Assembly (NCBI RefSeq): GCF_000875975.1
Contig: NZ_BAWW01000028.1
Span: 1 to 64,000 of the forward strand
Source: Parachlamydia acanthamoebae
Lineage (GTDB): Bacteria > Chlamydiota > Chlamydiia > Chlamydiales > Parachlamydiaceae
Length of the DNA stretch: 64,000 nt
Direction: 5' to 3'
Shown here: one piece after another, positions 16,699 to 26,207 of the stretch
Position numbering within the stretch: position 1 is the stretch's first letter
Layout of the letters: each line of letters opens with the position of its first letter
Program-made: the position numbers and the translations under genes
Notes under the pieces: model-generated
Seen by the model: the letters and a program-made list of their open reading frames with translations, nothing else
Told to the model about the DNA's origin: nothing
The model's database searches: none

Positions 16699-18081
16699 AT
16701 GGAACAAATCGAGGGTTTTTTAACTGAAATCAAAAATATGCTTTGGGGTGCTCCCTTACTCATGCTTTTATTTGGCACGGGTATTTACCTGACTATTCTT
16801 TTACGTGGAGTTCAATTTCGCTATTTCGGTTTTGCTTTAAAAGCCGTTTTTGCCGAACAAAAGCAAAATTCAAAAGGGGACATTAGCCATTTTGAAGCTT
16901 TAATGACCACTTTGGCGGGTGCTATAGGAACAGGGACGATAGCGGGTGTTGCCACGGGTATTTCTGTTGGAGGATTAGGATCCTTATTTTGGATGTGTTT
17001 GACGGCTGTTTTTGGTATGGCAACTAAATATGCAGAATCTCTCCTCGCCGTGAAATATCGAATACAGGATAAGCGAGGGGAAGTTGTTGGCGGGCCGATG
17101 GAATATATCGAGCAAGGTTTAGGCTGGAAATGGATGGCGATTCTTTTTGCTGCTTTTGGCGTGATTGCGGCTTTTGGTACGGGCAACCTAGTGCAAGTGA
17201 ACTCGATTGCGGATGCTGTGCAAAATACCCTGCAATTCAATCCTTGGTGGACGGGAACTATCCTTGCTATCCTCGCGGGTTTAGTGTTGGTCGGCGGAGT
17301 TAAAGCCATTGGAAAGGTCGCTGGTATTCTCGTTCCTTTTATGGCCATTTTTTATTTGGGTGCAGGTTTGATTGTTTTAGCGGTGAATGCAGATGAAATT
17401 CCGCATGCTTTATTTTTGATTTTCCAAAGTGCATTTGACGGACAGGCCGCTCTTGGTGGTTTCGCAGGTTCCTCGATCATGATGGCTATTCAGACGGGTG
17501 CCGCTCGCAGCGTCTTTACGAATGAAGCAGGGCTGGGAATTTCTTCCATAGCTGCCGCTGCTGCACGCACAGATTTGCCTGGAAGACAAGCCATGATTAA
17601 TATGACAGGCACGTTCTTTTCCACAATCCTTGTTTGCAGCATGACGGGATTAGTTTTAGCTATAACGGGTGTGTTGGGTCAAACAAATGTGGATGGGCAA
17701 TTATTGAACGGTGCTTCCATGGCGATTGCCGCTTTTAACACATCTGTGCCCGGTGGAGGATATTTGGTCACGATTGGTTTAGTCTTATTTGCTTTTACGA
17801 CACTTTTAGCTTGGGCCTATTATGGTGAAAAGTGTTTCGAGTATATTTTTGGTGAAAAATGCATCATTATGTACAGAGTTCTTTATATCGCAGCCATTAT
17901 TCCAGGTGCTGCTTTAAAAATGGATATTGTCTGGAATTTAGCGGATATCGCCAATGCCTTGATGGCTTTTCCAAATTTGATTGCTTTGATTGCTCTTTCA
18001 GGTGTGATTTCTGGAGAGACGCGCCATTTTCTAAAGGAAATAGCGAATGAACGTAGACTTTCGGCAGGATCAACAACTTGA
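16699..18081 (+). CDS. Na+/alanine (glycine) symporter, AGCS family, first copy
   Basis: A sodium-coupled small amino-acid carrier of about 460 residues with roughly 11 membrane helices. Family landmarks are RGVQFRYFG near the N-terminus, FGTGNLVQVNSIA, the NEAGLGISSIAAAAA loop and WAYYGEKC. The segment usually written GxGNIxGVA reads GTGTIAGVA here, whereas the next gene has GIGNIAGVA. This loss of the asparagine may alter substrate choice. I place the start at ATG 16699, preceded by AAGGA, rather than at the in-frame TTG 16681. The second copy follows after 20 bases, so both are probably cotranscribed. Chlamydiaceae also carry DagA-type carriers. Confidence 0.92.
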   Translation: MEQIEGFLTEIKNMLWGAPLLMLLFGTGIYLTILLRGVQFRYFGFALKAVFAEQKQNSKGDISHFEALMTTLAGAIGTGTIAGVATGISVGGLGSLFWMCLTAVFGMATKYAESLLAVKYRIQDKRGEVVGGPMEYIEQGLGWKWMAILFAAFGVIAAFGTGNLVQVNSIADAVQNTLQFNPWWTGTILAILAGLVLVGGVKAIGKVAGILVPFMAIFYLGAGLIVLAVNADEIPHALFLIFQSAFDGQAALGGFAGSSIMMAIQTGAARSVFTNEAGLGISSIAAAAARTDLPGRQAMINMTGTFFSTILVCSMTGLVLAITGVLGQTNVDGQLLNGASMAIAAFNTSVPGGGYLVTIGLVLFAFTTLLAWAYYGEKCFEYIFGEKCIIMYRVLYIAAIIPGAALKMDIVWNLADIANALMAFPNLIALIALSGVISGETRHFLKEIANERRLSAGSTT

Positions 18082-18101
18082 CTCATTGAATAGGGCTTAA
18101 T

Positions 18102-19487
18102 ATGGATTTTTTAAGGTTTTTACACGCAGTTTATGAAATTGTCTGGGGATTCCCTTTATTGATGTTATTGATGGGAATCGGGATCTATTTAACGATTGTC
18201 CTAAAAGGGATGCAGTTTAGCTATCTAGGCTATGCACTTAAGCTAGGTCTAGGCTTAGATGAAGTGAAAGAAGGAAAAGGGGATATCACTCATTTTCAAT
18301 CTCTCATGACAGCTTTGGCAGCGACGGTAGGAATTGGAAATATCGCAGGTGTTGCCACTGCTATTACCATCGGTGGCCTAGGTGCATTATTTTGGATGTG
18401 GGTAACAGCCCTGATTGGAATGATTACCAAATTTGCCGAAGCCTTACTCGCTTTGAAGTACCGCACAACGGATGAAAAAGGGGAAATGTGCGGTGGTCCC
18501 ATGTACTTTATCGAAAAGGGACTCGGTTGGAAGTGGCTTTCTCTTGTTTTTGCTGGAAGTGGCGCGATAGCCGCTTTTGGTGGTGGAAATATGCTTCAAG
18601 CGAACTCTGTAGCGGATGTCATGTCGAGTGTTTTCCAATTAGATCCTCTTTTGACAGGGATTGTCATGGCCATTTTGATCGGATTGACGCTCCTGGGTGG
18701 CATTAAGAGTATAGGAAAAGTCGCCTCCCTATTGGTTCCTTTTATGGGAATTATTTACATCGGGGGTGGTTTACTTGTTTTAATAAAATGTTATGAGCAA
18801 ATTCCAGCTGCGGCTTGGGGAATTTTCTCTCACGCATTCACAGGACAAGCGGCTGTTGGGGGATTTGCGGGCTCTACATTACTTCTTTCGATGCAAGTGG
18901 GAATTAGTCGAGGCTTGATGACGAGTGAAGCAGGTTTGGGGACGGCTTCGATTGCGGCGGCTGCTGCAAAAAGTGATGTTCCAGGCCGACAGGCAATGGT
19001 TTCGATGACAGGAAGCTTTTTAGCAACTGTTGTGATGTGTACAATCACAGGATTGATTTTGGGTGTCACCAATCTGCTTGGTGAAATCGGACCGGATGGT
19101 AAAATGCTAACTGGAGCGACCATGACAGTCACGGCTTTCCAATCCGTGTTTGGTTGGGGAGGTTATGTGGTTTCTCTCGGTCTTGTGCTGTTTGCTTTCA
19201 CAACCCTTTTAGGGTGGTCATACTACGGTGAAAAATGTGTCGAATACATGTGGGGACGAAAAATTGTGCCGCTTTATCGCATTATTTTTAGCTTGATGAT
19301 CATTCCAGGAGCTATCTTAGAACTAGAAACTGTTTGGTTAATCTCTGACATCTTTAATGGTCTTATGGCATTCCCTAACTTGATTGGCCTGTGCGCACTT
19401 TCTGGGGTTGTCATTGCAGAAACCAAAGTATTTCTTAAAGAACTTGAAGCGGAAAAAGCTCAAAAACTGGCGGCTTCCAAAGCCTAG
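18102..19487 (+). CDS. Na+/alanine (glycine) symporter, AGCS family, second copy
   Basis: A 461-residue paralogue of the preceding gene, similar throughout. It has the full motif GIGNIAGVATAI, then AFGGGNMLQANSVADV, TSEAGLGTASIAAAAA and WSYYGEKC. It should import alanine, glycine or serine with sodium across the inner membrane. The C-terminus is a cytoplasmic charged helix (LKELEAEKAQKLAASKA). The tandem copy, differing at the key asparagine, points to split substrate ranges. A strong shared terminator separates it from the convergent valS. Confidence 0.94.
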   Translation: MDFLRFLHAVYEIVWGFPLLMLLMGIGIYLTIVLKGMQFSYLGYALKLGLGLDEVKEGKGDITHFQSLMTALAATVGIGNIAGVATAITIGGLGALFWMWVTALIGMITKFAEALLALKYRTTDEKGEMCGGPMYFIEKGLGWKWLSLVFAGSGAIAAFGGGNMLQANSVADVMSSVFQLDPLLTGIVMAILIGLTLLGGIKSIGKVASLLVPFMGIIYIGGGLLVLIKCYEQIPAAAWGIFSHAFTGQAAVGGFAGSTLLLSMQVGISRGLMTSEAGLGTASIAAAAAKSDVPGRQAMVSMTGSFLATVVMCTITGLILGVTNLLGEIGPDGKMLTGATMTVTAFQSVFGWGGYVVSLGLVLFAFTTLLGWSYYGEKCVEYMWGRKIVPLYRIIFSLMIIPGAILELETVWLISDIFNGLMAFPNLIGLCALSGVVIAETKVFLKELEAEKAQKLAASKA

Positions 19488-19502
19488 TCTCTTATAAAAG
19501 AT

Positions 19503-19543
19503 AAAGCCCCCAGTCGAATTAGCTTCGCTGGGGGCTTTTATTT
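19503..19543. terminator. bidirectional intrinsic terminator between the symporters and valS
   Basis: Arms 19503-19513 and 19528-19538 form an 11-bp stem with five G-C pairs in a row (AAAGCCCCCAG). T residues follow on the plus strand and A residues precede it, so it can end transcription from both sides. It touches the valS stop codon. Confidence 0.92.
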
Positions 19544-22416
19544 TAGTCCAAACTTTTCAATTTCAGAGTAATTTCTTCGAGATCTTTTTCATTTTGTGAA
19601 AAAGCTTGCTTTTGCTTTTCGATTAATTGGGGAGGCGCTTTATTGATAAATTCGGGATTTGCCAAAACAACGCGTAATTTCTCAATAGATGCATTGAGCT
19701 TTTCTTGTTCTTTGAGCAAACGATCTTTTTCATTTTTCAATAGTTCAGCGGGGAGTGGGATGGCAATTTTGATCGACTCGATGAGTCCAAAAGAGGCAAA
19801 TCCAAGCTGAGGTTCATTCTCGTGCATTTGAATGCTTCCGGTTTTGACCAGAGAAGAGATCATGCGTAAATTTTGTTCGATCATTTGGAAGGATTCTTGC
19901 TGAGGTGTCCCAATAATGTGCACATCTGTTGCAGCTCCTGGTGGAAGCTTCATTTCACCCCGAATATTTCGAATGGTATAAATCACTTTTTCCATAAAGC
20001 CAAACGCTTTTTCAATGTCTGAATCAATGCTGTTTTCACGTGGAACAGGGTAAGGGGATACAGTACAAGCTGTGCTTAAAAGTGCTTTAACCGCATCTTG
20101 TGTGTAAGGATCGGCATGCGGGTCTTCTGTAACCCCCGCTAATTGACTTTTAAGTGCATGGAAGAGCTCTTCCGTGATGAAAGGAGCCATTGGGTGCATG
20201 AGTCGAATCGCTTGGCAAAGGATTATCGCTAACAATTTTTGTTTGTTAGAGCGCTCGCCAGGTAGGCCAGATTTACCCATCAGCACAGGTTTGGCAATTT
20301 CTAGGTAATACGAGCAAAAATCTCTCCAAAAGAAATCGTATGCTTCTTGAGCAGCTTGATCGAACTGATAGGTTGTCAGTTTCTGCTCCACACTTTTAAT
20401 TACACGGTTAAGCACAGACAGAATCCAGCGATCTTCCAGAGCTAACAAAGAAAAATTAACCCCTTGGCTAAATTCTTGGGCCGTTAGAGCTGGATTATGC
20501 TCATTGCCTTTCAAATTCATTAAGACAAAGCGCGCGCCATTCCAGATTTTGTTGGCAAAGTTCTTTAAATCTTCAAAACGGCGTCGATCAAGATCTATCT
20601 CACGAGCTTGTGTGGCGCTTACGCAGAGAGCCATTCGCATCGCATCTGTGCCATATTGCTCAATGATTTCCAGGGGATCAATAATGTTCCCTTTCGATTT
20701 GGACATTTTTTCCCATTTGTAATGTACATCAGAAGGAAGTGGTTTTCCGAGGTCATATTCCATACGCTCTTTTTCACTTAAATAAGTAATCCCTCCTCCC
20801 GGTGCATCTCTCCAATAGGATTTTCCATAAATTAAACCGTGTAGGAACGTTTCTGGAAAAGGAGGTTCGCCCATAGCATAATCTCCCATGAAAATCATAC
20901 GTGCCACCCAGAAAAAGAGAATGTCGTGACCCGTAATTAACACGGAATTGGGATAAAACTTCTTCAATTCGGGTGTATTTTCAGGCCATCCTAAAGTCGC
21001 AAATGGCCAAAGGGAAGAGGAAAACCAGGTATCTAAGACATCGTCATCCTGGGTCCAGTCATCAGGATTGGCTTCCACTTCAGGCGGGACTCCTTCTCCG
21101 TCATAACAAATTCGTTTTTCAGGATCATTTTTATTTGTCCAAATAGGGATCCGGTGGCCCCACCATAGCTGACGACTAATGCACCAATCGCGCAAATTAT
21201 CAATCCAATGAAAGTAAGTATTTTCCCAATTTTTTGGAATCAATGTGACTTGCTTGCTTTCGATAATGTGGCGCAGTTTTTTCCCAAACTCGCTCATGCG
21301 AACAAACCATTGTTTAGAGATATAAGGTTCGATCACAGCTTTTGAGCGATATGAAACGCCTACACGATTGACGTGTGGTTCAATTTTCTCGACTAATCCT
21401 AGCGCTTTTAATTCCTGCACAACAGCTTCACGAGCTTCTGCCATGCTAAGACCGGCAAATTTCCCCCCATTTTCATTGATTTTTCCGTCGGGGGTCATGA
21501 TGTTGATAAAAGGAAGGTTGTGGGTAATCCCCATCTGGTAGTCGTTTGGATCATGTGCAGGAGTAATTTTAACCATACCCGTTCCAAATTCAGGATCGAC
21601 ATGATGATCAGCGATGATTGGAATTTCCCGGTTCATTAAAGGCAGTATCACTTTTTGCCCAATCAAATGTTGGTAGCGAGGATCTTTGGGGGAGACAGCA
21701 ACCGCTGTATCACCAAGCATGGTTTCAGGGCGTGTTGTCGCAATGTGAATATAGCCGGATTGATCTTTCAAGGGGTATTTAAAATGCCACAAAAAGGATT
21801 GCTTTTCCTCATATTCTACTTCATCGTCAGCTAGAGCTGTTTGTGTGACAGGATCCCAATTGACCAGGTAGTCTCCCTGATAAATCAAATTGGCATCATA
21901 GAGCTTTTTGAACATCTTCTTAACAGCTGCATTGTTGCCCGCATCCATCGTAAATCTTAGGCGAGACCAGTCGCAGGAGCAGCCCAAAGACTTTAATTGA
22001 TGAAGGATGACTTTTTCACTCTCATCTTTCCAATTTTGGACTCTTTGAAGAAAGTCTTCGCGTGAATAATCAACCCGTCTTTTGCCTTCCGTTTTCATCA
22101 GATTGCGTTCTACAACAGTTTGCGTGGCAATTCCGGCATGGTCTGTTCCTGGAATCCATAAGGTTTCAAATCCTTGCATCCGTTTCCAACGAATCAGGAT
22201 ATCTTGCAGCGTATTAACTAACGCATGCCCCATGTGGAGCACTCCTGTTACGTTTGGTGGAGGAATGACAATGCAATATCCAGGTTTTGGTGAAAGGGGG
22301 TTAGCTTTAAAAAATTGGTTTTTTTCCCAAAATTCTGCCCACTTGGATTCAACAAGCTTGGCCTCATATGCTTTTGGCAATTCGGGCTGATTTTTATCTT
22401 CTGCTATATTTGTCAT
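19543..22416 (-). CDS. valS: valyl-tRNA synthetase
   Basis: A class I synthetase of 957 residues that charges tRNA-Val. The HIGH signature is HMGH within PPPNVTGVLHMGHA, and the KMSKS loop is complete (EKMSKSKGNIIDP). The editing (CP1) domain lies between them (TTRPETMLGDTAVAV), and a C-terminal coiled coil (KNEKDRLLKEQEKLNASIEKL) gives the usual ValS arm. I prefer ATG at 22416, preceded by AAAGGGA at seven bases, to the upstream in-frame TTG at 22437. In Chlamydiaceae valS sits almost next to atpK; here about 9 kb of other genes lie between them. Confidence 0.97.
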   Translation of the reverse strand: MTNIAEDKNQPELPKAYEAKLVESKWAEFWEKNQFFKANPLSPKPGYCIVIPPPNVTGVLHMGHALVNTLQDILIRWKRMQGFETLWIPGTDHAGIATQTVVERNLMKTEGKRRVDYSREDFLQRVQNWKDESEKVILHQLKSLGCSCDWSRLRFTMDAGNNAAVKKMFKKLYDANLIYQGDYLVNWDPVTQTALADDEVEYEEKQSFLWHFKYPLKDQSGYIHIATTRPETMLGDTAVAVSPKDPRYQHLIGQKVILPLMNREIPIIADHHVDPEFGTGMVKITPAHDPNDYQMGITHNLPFINIMTPDGKINENGGKFAGLSMAEAREAVVQELKALGLVEKIEPHVNRVGVSYRSKAVIEPYISKQWFVRMSEFGKKLRHIIESKQVTLIPKNWENTYFHWIDNLRDWCISRQLWWGHRIPIWTNKNDPEKRICYDGEGVPPEVEANPDDWTQDDDVLDTWFSSSLWPFATLGWPENTPELKKFYPNSVLITGHDILFFWVARMIFMGDYAMGEPPFPETFLHGLIYGKSYWRDAPGGGITYLSEKERMEYDLGKPLPSDVHYKWEKMSKSKGNIIDPLEIIEQYGTDAMRMALCVSATQAREIDLDRRRFEDLKNFANKIWNGARFVLMNLKGNEHNPALTAQEFSQGVNFSLLALEDRWILSVLNRVIKSVEQKLTTYQFDQAAQEAYDFFWRDFCSYYLEIAKPVLMGKSGLPGERSNKQKLLAIILCQAIRLMHPMAPFITEELFHALKSQLAGVTEDPHADPYTQDAVKALLSTACTVSPYPVPRENSIDSDIEKAFGFMEKVIYTIRNIRGEMKLPPGAATDVHIIGTPQQESFQMIEQNLRMISSLVKTGSIQMHENEPQLGFASFGLIESIKIAIPLPAELLKNEKDRLLKEQEKLNASIEKLRVVLANPEFINKAPPQLIEKQKQAFSQNEKDLEEITLKLKSLD

Positions 22417-22498
22417 ATGTAATTCCCTTTGGATCAAATGTTACAAAGAATAACAGATAAAGTCCCTATCTCTCAAGAGCGGATGGGGAGATTTCGTA

Positions 22499-24199
22499 TT
22501 ATTCTTCATTTCCTCCCCCTTGAAAAAGTACATATTTGACAGATAGGTGATGTGGATCATAAATGGTGGTCGCTCCCGTGAGTTCATCCATTGTAATTTT
22601 AACGCCTTCATGGGTTTCTATGAGCTGTGTTGAAGGTTTTTTATTTAAGGAAGCCTTAAGAGGTGGAAAATCTTTCTCATAAAAAATATTGGTTGCAAAG
22701 TGGTACATCATTTCATCTTTCTTTTTAGTAAAATGACGATGGTATAATTCCCCATTCTCCCCAATACAAAATGTATAAATTCCTCTTTCTACATGCGCAT
22801 CTACATGGATCTCTCCAGCAATACAAATCAATCGTTCTTTTTGCTCAGTTGTGGGGTTTACGTAAACCATTTCTTTTCCGTGCGTTGGAATATAATCTTC
22901 AACTTTTAAAGAAAAGGCATGGTACAGGATTTGCATAAATTGTTGGTGCTCAGAAAGATTCTTGTAGGAATCTTTTTCTAAGTGAATGGGAGAAGGTTTA
23001 AACCATTCCGCTACACGCCAAGCATACGTAAAATGAATAGGAGGTTTTTGAGGAGTTTCAATCGCTTTGTTTTCAACCTTGGGCTGAGAAATAATCGATG
23101 GCCGGGCTGCCTTCTTTTTAGTTCTTTTTTTGCTCGTATTCTGACTAGATTGCTTGGCTGGAGCGGAAGGTGCGAGTCTCGGTTTTTCCTCTTTTTTAGC
23201 GACTTTTTCTTTTGCAAAGAAGCATTCTTGATAGGATGAAAGATAGGTATTGAATTGAATTGAAATAGCGTCAAAAGAATGTCTTAAAAAAGTTGTTGTA
23301 TAAACAAGTCGACCCCGACTTTTATCTCTTTTTTGAATAAGCTGCTGGTGTACCTTTTCAAAGAGTTTAGATCTTTCATTCTTTATGTCATTTTCTAGAG
23401 AGGATAGTAGGGATTCCGCTTCCTTTTCTTTATGGCTAGGAAAGCTTACGAACCAGGGGATTGAATCATCATCTTCGGTTGAATTGCATTTAGTTAAAAA
23501 TGCGTTTGTGAAGAGAAGTGTTTTGCGGAAAGAAGTAAAAAGGGATAGTTTTTCCTTAATAGCGGATTGATTATTGATTAATCGATTTAAGGGGACTGTT
23601 AAATGATCAATCTCTTTCCATGACAGACAAGCTCGCTCTTTTATGGCTCTATATCGATGGCTCAAAAGAATTTTTTCAGCAACAGATCTTATTTCTTCAT
23701 TTGTAGATTGAGCTGCTAACTTAAGGTAACGAAATTTTTCTCCTTTGAACGCATTCAGGTAATCTCCATTTGAATGGTTTCCAAAAAAGCGAAAATAAAA
23801 GGCCCATCCTTCAGAAGTTTGAAAATCAAAATTAACAAACATTAAGTCTGCTTTAGGAGGAGGGAGAGATTTCCATTGTCTACCTATGTCTTGCAAGTCG
23901 GTAAAATAACTTTTGAATATTTTATAAGCGTGAAGCTCTATGCAACAAGCAACAGCCCATGCATGTAATTCTTGAGGGGCTAATAGGGAAAGACTGCTTA
24001 CTTGAAGTTTATATTTTTTAGGTGAACTGAGGTCTTCTGCTAGATCTACTTCATAAGAAGATGGAGGAGAGAGGACCTGCATCGCTAACTTGCCAAATTC
24101 TATGAGTTTATCTAGCTCAGATTCTCGATTTCGGCGGACCATCTCTTCCGTTTCATTTGGCTTATGTACATACAATAAAGACCCAAAGGGAAGTTGCAT
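22499..24199 (-). CDS. hypothetical protein, second of a tandem paralogous pair
   Basis: A 566-residue protein similar to its upstream neighbour (24229-26046). The last 170 residues match best: FTYAWRVAEWF, YHAFSLKVEDYI, HGKEM, CIAGEIHV, ERGIYTFCIGENGELYHRHFT, NIFYEKDFPPLKASL and VKYVLFQGG. The N-terminal part is a diverged helical region with shared landmarks (CIELHAYKIF, AFYFRF). A basic, low-complexity linker (KKRTKKKAARP) joins the two parts. No signal peptide or membrane segment is seen. The two genes are 29 bases apart and surely cotranscribed. The family looks restricted to amoeba-infecting chlamydiae; its function is unknown, and a host-directed role is only a guess. Confidence 0.75.
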   Translation of the reverse strand: MQLPFGSLLYVHKPNETEEMVRRNRESELDKLIEFGKLAMQVLSPPSSYEVDLAEDLSSPKKYKLQVSSLSLLAPQELHAWAVACCIELHAYKIFKSYFTDLQDIGRQWKSLPPPKADLMFVNFDFQTSEGWAFYFRFFGNHSNGDYLNAFKGEKFRYLKLAAQSTNEEIRSVAEKILLSHRYRAIKERACLSWKEIDHLTVPLNRLINNQSAIKEKLSLFTSFRKTLLFTNAFLTKCNSTEDDDSIPWFVSFPSHKEKEAESLLSSLENDIKNERSKLFEKVHQQLIQKRDKSRGRLVYTTTFLRHSFDAISIQFNTYLSSYQECFFAKEKVAKKEEKPRLAPSAPAKQSSQNTSKKRTKKKAARPSIISQPKVENKAIETPQKPPIHFTYAWRVAEWFKPSPIHLEKDSYKNLSEHQQFMQILYHAFSLKVEDYIPTHGKEMVYVNPTTEQKERLICIAGEIHVDAHVERGIYTFCIGENGELYHRHFTKKKDEMMYHFATNIFYEKDFPPLKASLNKKPSTQLIETHEGVKITMDELTGATTIYDPHHLSVKYVLFQGGGNEE

Positions 24200-24228
24200 T
24201 TTAATATCCTTGAAAAAGTTTTAATTAT

Positions 24229-26046
24229 TTAGCTTGTTTGGTATGAATGATTACGAAAATCCCCAGATTGGAAAAGAATATATTTAATAAACGGATAGCG
24301 GGGGTCTTCTATGCTGACAGCTTGTGTGATCTCGTCAACTTTAACCTTTGCTTTAGATGGTTTTATTTGCTGTGGAAAAAAAGTTTTCTTTTTTAGTGAA
24401 GCCTTAGGTGTAGGAAAATCTGTCTCATAGAAGATATTTTTTGCATAAGGAAGGAGGTCTATTTTTCGTGTAAAATAGCGATGATAGAGTTCTTCATCTT
24501 GCCCAACGCAAAAGGTATAAATGCCTCTTTCTCTTGTCTTTTTTAGTCCTTCCCTAAATCGAATTTCTCCCGCAATGCAAAAATGACGATCGTTGTGGTG
24601 TGTCGTGGGATTTTCATAGGTTCTTTCGCGTCCATGCGAAAAAATGTAATTCTCGACATCTTGAGCAAAAGCATGATAGATGATCTGCTTAAATTGTAAA
24701 TCGGATGGCAAACTCGCATAACTCTCCTTTTGCAATTGCTTCGGATGCTTTTGAAACCAATCGGCAACCCGCCATGCGTAAGAGAAGTTGAATTTTGTTT
24801 GAGGTATTTGCGGAACTTGTATGGGCACTGCCGAGCTATCCGGAGAATAGGGATTGTTTTGTTCATCCTGTATCTTTTTAATATTTTGAGCTTTAAGCTC
24901 TCTGAGTTGTCTGGTTTTTAAGGGGTGCGGAGAAGGAGGTCGGTTAGCTTTTCTTTGCGGTTTTTTAGGAAATGTCCCCCTTTTTTTATCTTGCACGACC
25001 ACATTTTTTTTCTCCGAAATTGTTTTAGGTAAACCGGATGAAAAATATTCTTTGTGTAATCTTTGATAATCTAAAATTTGAATGGGAACATTAGCGAAAT
25101 TGTGTGTGAGAAACTTTTGATTAAACTCCAGTTTGTTTCCTTTTTCCTTGCTTCTCAGATTAAGTAAAGAGTTATAGATAGATTTAAATGCATGTGCTCG
25201 TCCTTTAACATCACTTTCGAGAGAGCATAGCATTTGCATAATATCGGCATATTGCTCATCTGAATAATTAAAGGTCCAGGGGGTATCAAATAATGTTTTT
25301 TCTATCTCTTTTTTGACTAAACTAATCGAAAAATTGAGAGATTTAATCAATGAGGGGAAATATGTGATGTGATGTTTTAAAAAAGAGTTTTGTTGCTGAT
25401 TTATTTCGATGTTGAAGAGCATGATAAACTCGCAAAAAATAGAGGAAACTTTCTCGGCTCGTCTCTCTAATAATATTGTCGTATATTTTTTAAAAATCAT
25501 TGCCGCAAGCCCTCGAATTTCTTCATGAGGAGATTCTAATGCTGCGTAGAGATGCTTTTTTCTATCACCTTCCATCATATCAATTTTTTCTTCGAGGACG
25601 GAATTCTCACCTAAAAAGCGAAAGTAAAAAGCGAGTCCTTTCGTCGTGGTGAGGGTAAAGGTTTCGCTTTCAATCCTGCTGGAAAATTTTTGCCATTCTT
25701 TAGTAATTTCTCTGAATTCTAAAAAGGTATCTTTAAAAATTTTGAGTGCATGTAATTCAACACAAAGCGATATCGCAATAGCCCGCAGCGTATTTTTATC
25801 TAATGATGAGCAATGACGTAATATTTTGAAAAATTCTTGGGCTTTTAATTCAGATGCCATTAAGTCTGTTGTAAAAGCGTTGGGGTGCTGAGAAAGAAAA
25901 GACTTAACCTCTTGATCGAGTCTTTTATCTTGCTCTTCCGTTTTCTCTTTTTTGATTTGAATATAACTTTGGACCTCCTCATCGCCCCCAATTATAGGCA
26001 TTGTCATTCTACTTAAGTCTCTAAGTGGTGTAAAGGATGGTTGCAT
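24229..26046 (-). CDS. hypothetical protein, first of a tandem paralogous pair
   Basis: A 605-residue paralogue of the gene at 22499-24199. It shares the C-terminal domain (FSYAWRVADWF, YHAFAQDVENYI, CIAGEIRF, RERGIYTFCVGQDEELYHRYFT, FYETDFPTPKASL, IKYILFQSG) and, more weakly, the N-terminal helical region (CVELHALKIFKD, AFYFRFLGEN). The linker near 370-400 is again rich in K, R and P (KKPQRKANRPPSPHP). It opens the two-gene unit; the 161-bp AT-rich gap to the divergent gene at 26208 should hold both promoters. Unknown function. Confidence 0.75.
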   Translation of the reverse strand: MQPSFTPLRDLSRMTMPIIGGDEEVQSYIQIKKEKTEEQDKRLDQEVKSFLSQHPNAFTTDLMASELKAQEFFKILRHCSSLDKNTLRAIAISLCVELHALKIFKDTFLEFREITKEWQKFSSRIESETFTLTTTKGLAFYFRFLGENSVLEEKIDMMEGDRKKHLYAALESPHEEIRGLAAMIFKKYTTILLERRAEKVSSIFCEFIMLFNIEINQQQNSFLKHHITYFPSLIKSLNFSISLVKKEIEKTLFDTPWTFNYSDEQYADIMQMLCSLESDVKGRAHAFKSIYNSLLNLRSKEKGNKLEFNQKFLTHNFANVPIQILDYQRLHKEYFSSGLPKTISEKKNVVVQDKKRGTFPKKPQRKANRPPSPHPLKTRQLRELKAQNIKKIQDEQNNPYSPDSSAVPIQVPQIPQTKFNFSYAWRVADWFQKHPKQLQKESYASLPSDLQFKQIIYHAFAQDVENYIFSHGRERTYENPTTHHNDRHFCIAGEIRFREGLKKTRERGIYTFCVGQDEELYHRYFTRKIDLLPYAKNIFYETDFPTPKASLKKKTFFPQQIKPSKAKVKVDEITQAVSIEDPRYPFIKYILFQSGDFRNHSYQTS

Positions 26047-26207
26047 TTTTTTACTTAAATTTAAAAGATAACGAAGTGGGTAATTAAATTTTGGTAGGGA
26101 ATTTTAAATTATATTTGATATTTAGTAAATAGTTATATACCTAGAAAAAGTAAGAAAAATAGAGTAAAATATGTTTATAACCTAGTGCTATTTTATTAGG
26201 GGTGGTT

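Noticed and set aside
16821-17348. A 175-codon minus-strand frame inside the first symporter
   Set aside because: The plus strand encodes a clear AGCS carrier with family motifs; the antisense frame is a composition shadow with an implausible P/A/T/I-rich product.
23011-23274. A basic minus-strand frame overlapping the paralogue at 22499-24199
   Set aside because: It is another frame of the lysine-rich linker region and gives a low-complexity K/R/L product.
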